Part shown: positions 50,362 through 52,115 of the stretch, in pieces | Numbering within the stretch: position 1 is the stretch's first letter | Layout: the number at the start of each line of letters is the position of its first letter | Origin: Candidatus Hodarchaeota archaeon | GTDB lineage: Archaea; Asgardarchaeota; Heimdallarchaeia; Hodarchaeales; Hodarchaeaceae | Assembly (NCBI GenBank): GCA_016839815.1 | Contig: JAEOTM010000066.1 | Span: 1 to 52,115, forward strand | Length of the DNA stretch: 52,115 nt | Direction of reading: 5' to 3' | Position numbers and translations under genes: made by a program | The notes under the pieces: generated by a model | What the model was told of the DNA's origin: nothing | Databases searched by the model: none | What the model saw: only the letters and a program-made list of their open reading frames with translations

Positions 50362-50801
50362 TGTTTACGCTCTCCTATCTCTAAACTTATTTGAATTTTC
50401 TTCTATTGAGAACCGTATATCTTTGTAGAATCTTATACACGTCTACCTCTTGCTTTTTCGTCAGGGTTTTTTTGTTTTTGTTTTTATCTAGAGTGGTTTA
50501 CTGCATTTCTCGTAAGGATTTAGCAGGAAAAAATCAATAAGAAGTTGAATCATCAGTAAAAAGACAAAACACTACTAAAAAACGCATTTTTGATTTTGGG
50601 ATCCCGATATTCAATTGGAATCACCTTTTTTTTCTAACAAAAAATTAAGATCCTTAGATCTTTAATCCTCTGGTTGTATTTATTTTAAAAAATAATTCCC
50701 ATACTGTATCAAATGAGCAGAAATTATGATTAGATAATAAAATATGCTTGAATTTTACGTTCTAAATCAATAACTCAAAAAAAAAATCGGAATTAACAAA
50801 A
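50362..50801. other. Divergent promoter region of uL3 and the tRNA endonuclease beta gene
   Basis: About 440 bases without a gene. T-rich stretches at 50466-50486 and 50623-50633 and A-rich sequence before 50802 are present. The former may terminate readthrough on the plus strand. No RNA gene, repeat family or clear operator was seen. Confidence 0.4.
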
Positions 50802-51437
50802 TTGAATACCGAATCATCATCCAAAGACGAAACACCTCCCTCCTTATCTTTTGATATGAAAAAACCTCATTTATCTATTGAAAAACCATTTGCTTCTGAT
50901 ATCTTTGAAAATGGGTATTTTGGTAGATGGATATCGGAGAATACTCTTAGTTTAGAGCCTGAAGAAATTCTACTTCTCCTTGATAGAGGCAGGATTATTT
51001 TAGAATTGACAAATACTGGTAAAAGAATTGAGTCAGAAGAATTGGTCGTTCATTTTACATCGCTTAATCCAAATTTCTGGAGTCGATATTTAGTGTATAA
51101 AGATTTACGCAATCGAGGATATGTAGTTAGCATTGGAACACGAATAACAGCTCCATTTAGAATATACTCAAGAGGAGGAAAACCTGGAGAATCTGTTAGT
51201 AAGACGGTTATTTATCCGATCCCTGAAGGTGAAGATATTGATCTGAATCTTCTTGATCAGATTGTAAAACAATCAAAAATTGATAGAAAAACCTTATTAT
51301 TATCAGTTATTGATAGATTAGGAGATGTGACATACTACCAAGCTTCACAGTTGGAACTTGAATTCAACAATCTAGATTATGAGTTTAGAGACGAAATTTC
51401 TCCCTCTAATCTTATCGAGGAAGAGGAGGAAACATAA
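50802..51437 (+). CDS. tRNA-splicing endonuclease, structural (non-catalytic) subunit
   Basis: A 211-residue homologue of the catalytic subunit at 19449. The conserved Y-K-D-L-R-N-R-G-Y-V-V and F-R-I-Y-S-R-G-G-K-P segments align with it, but where the catalytic subunit has I-D-H-A-P-F this has G-E-S-V-S-K-T-V, so the catalytic His is missing. It is therefore the beta subunit of an (alpha-beta)2 endonuclease. TTG start with only a weak GGA upstream. The acidic end overlaps the next ATG by one base (TAATG). Confidence 0.82.
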   Translation: MNTESSSKDETPPSLSFDMKKPHLSIEKPFASDIFENGYFGRWISENTLSLEPEEILLLLDRGRIILELTNTGKRIESEELVVHFTSLNPNFWSRYLVYKDLRNRGYVVSIGTRITAPFRIYSRGGKPGESVSKTVIYPIPEGEDIDLNLLDQIVKQSKIDRKTLLLSVIDRLGDVTYYQASQLELEFNNLDYEFRDEISPSNLIEEEEET

Positions 51438-52115
51438 TGGAGAAAAGATTCAGTTTTGATACGGAGGATAATCAATTTATCCCAGATACTTCTGTGGTAA
51501 TTAATGGAGGATTAACTATTCTAATTCAAAATGATGAGGTGCAACCTGGTTCTACTCTAACCATTCCTATCGCACTTCTCGCTGAACTAGAAAATCAAGC
51601 TAATTCAGGCAGAAAAACTGGTACAATCGGTTTACAACAATTAAAATTCATTAAATCTATTTGTGAAGAAAAAGAAATTATTTTTTCTATAGGGGGAAGA
51701 AAACCCCGGCAATTTGAACTGGGGGAAATAGATACATTAATACGTGAACTAGCATGGAAGGAAGGAGGGATTCTCATCACATCTGACAAGATTCAAAATA
51801 TGAGTGCTCAATCTATGGGTGTTCAAACTATATACATTGAACCAAAGCAATTAAAGCAATATGACAAGCAATTGAAGATTGATAAATATTTTGATAGCGA
51901 AACCATGAGTATTCATATTAAACAAGGAACAAACGTGTTTGTAAAAAAAGGGAAACCAGGTGATGTTAGATTCACTCAATTCTCTTCGGAAATTATTACG
52001 AAGGAAATAATTACAGACTATGCGGATGACATTTTAGAGAAGGCGGATTTCTTTCCTGATGCATTTATTGAAATCGAAAGAAAAACTTCTACAATTGTAC
52101 AATACGAGGATAGAC
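51437..52115 (+). CDS. PIN domain / PilT-type ATPase (COG1855-like), N-terminal part
   Basis: The first 226 codons of a longer gene. The N-terminus is a PIN-like nuclease domain: F-I-P-D-T-S-V-V-I-N (first Asp), a central A-L-L-A-E-L-E-N-Q-A-N-S-G-R and I-L-I-T-S-D-K-I-Q (late acidic). It is followed by E-P-K-Q-L and a downstream region that opens a probable ATPase part. This matches archaeal PIN-PilT ATPases with a KH domain, of unknown role, perhaps RNA processing. ATG follows GAGGAGG and overlaps the endonuclease stop. Confidence 0.75.
   Translation, partial: MEKRFSFDTEDNQFIPDTSVVINGGLTILIQNDEVQPGSTLTIPIALLAELENQANSGRKTGTIGLQQLKFIKSICEEKEIIFSIGGRKPRQFELGEIDTLIRELAWKEGGILITSDKIQNMSAQSMGVQTIYIEPKQLKQYDKQLKIDKYFDSETMSIHIKQGTNVFVKKGKPGDVRFTQFSSEIITKEIITDYADDILEKADFFPDAFIEIERKTSTIVQYEDR

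Overview
The window is about 52 kb of AT-rich archaeal chromosome, densely packed with information-processing and housekeeping genes. The ribosomal proteins (uL2, uL3, uL4, uL23, eS8, eS24, eS31), aIF2-beta, NMD3, Kae1/Bud32, TBP/TFB, fibrillarin/Nop5, Gar1, Sec61-beta, a CofE enzyme and a cis-prenyltransferase make it archaeal beyond doubt. Several traits point to an Asgard archaeon: an Rpb8-type RNA polymerase subunit, an RPA32-like OB protein, a Get3 ATPase with a CxxC zinc motif, a secretory protein resembling the eukaryotic translocon subunit TRAP-beta, a membrane AN1 zinc-finger protein, and a coiled-coil/poly-proline protein reminiscent of eukaryotic actin regulators. Membership of Heimdallarchaeia or a relative is a guess. 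No mobile element, CRISPR array or phage region was seen. TTG and GTG starts are frequent, usually with a GGAG/GGTG-type ribosome binding site. || Layout. 1-9.6 kb: a truncated glycyl-tRNA synthetase, a permuted GTPase, the translation/ribosome operon aIF2-beta - DUF424 - NMD3 - m5C methyltransferase, a convergent family B DNA polymerase with a C-terminal PIP box, and two coiled-coil proteins. 9.7-17.1 kb: a DedA/VTT membrane protein, eS8 and Gar1, a geranylgeranyl reductase, a NapH-type ferredoxin preceded by a 48-residue membrane peptide, a KaiC-like protein that has lost its Walker A motif, and CofE plus a dihydropteroate synthase-like protein. 17.1-21.1 kb: the coiled-coil/poly-proline protein, Get3, the TRAP-beta-like protein, the catalytic tRNA endonuclease subunit, the RPA32-like protein and NDK. 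21.5-29.5 kb: a membrane pyrophosphatase, then Rpo7 - Spt4 - dephospho-CoA kinase - eS24 - eS31 - Kae1 - Bud32 - PAC2, a convergent cis-prenyltransferase and tRNA-Leu(GAG). 29.5-38.5 kb: Rpb8-like and Lsm proteins, an OB protein, TFS, fibrillarin - Nop5, a small cassette of ribbon-helix-helix regulator, M50 protease and AN1 membrane protein, a GT2 glycosyltransferase, NnrDE and TBP. 38.9-46.5 kb: TFB (apparently starting at CTG), a LolD-type ABC ATPase, two winged-helix proteins of unknown role, an archaeosortase, Sec61-beta, a CBS protein and a SPOUT methylase. 46.6-52.1 kb: an intron-containing tRNA-Leu(CAA), V-ATPase subunit D, the uL3-uL4-uL23-uL2 operon, the structural subunit of the tRNA endonuclease and a truncated PIN/ATPase gene. 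|| How the genes work together. Transcription (Rpo7, Spt4, Rpb8, TFS, TBP, TFB), tRNA processing (two endonuclease subunits plus an intron-bearing tRNA in the same window; KEOPS Kae1/Bud32), guide-RNA modification (fibrillarin, Nop5, Gar1) and membrane-protein handling (Get3, TRAP-beta-like, Sec61-beta, M50, archaeosortase) dominate. The observations most worth following are the WASH-like architecture at 17.1 kb, the TRAP-beta-like protein beside Get3, the CTG start of TFB behind a perfect Shine-Dalgarno site, the helically phased TATA-like repeats between tbp and tfb, and the three-winged-helix protein at 41.6 kb.
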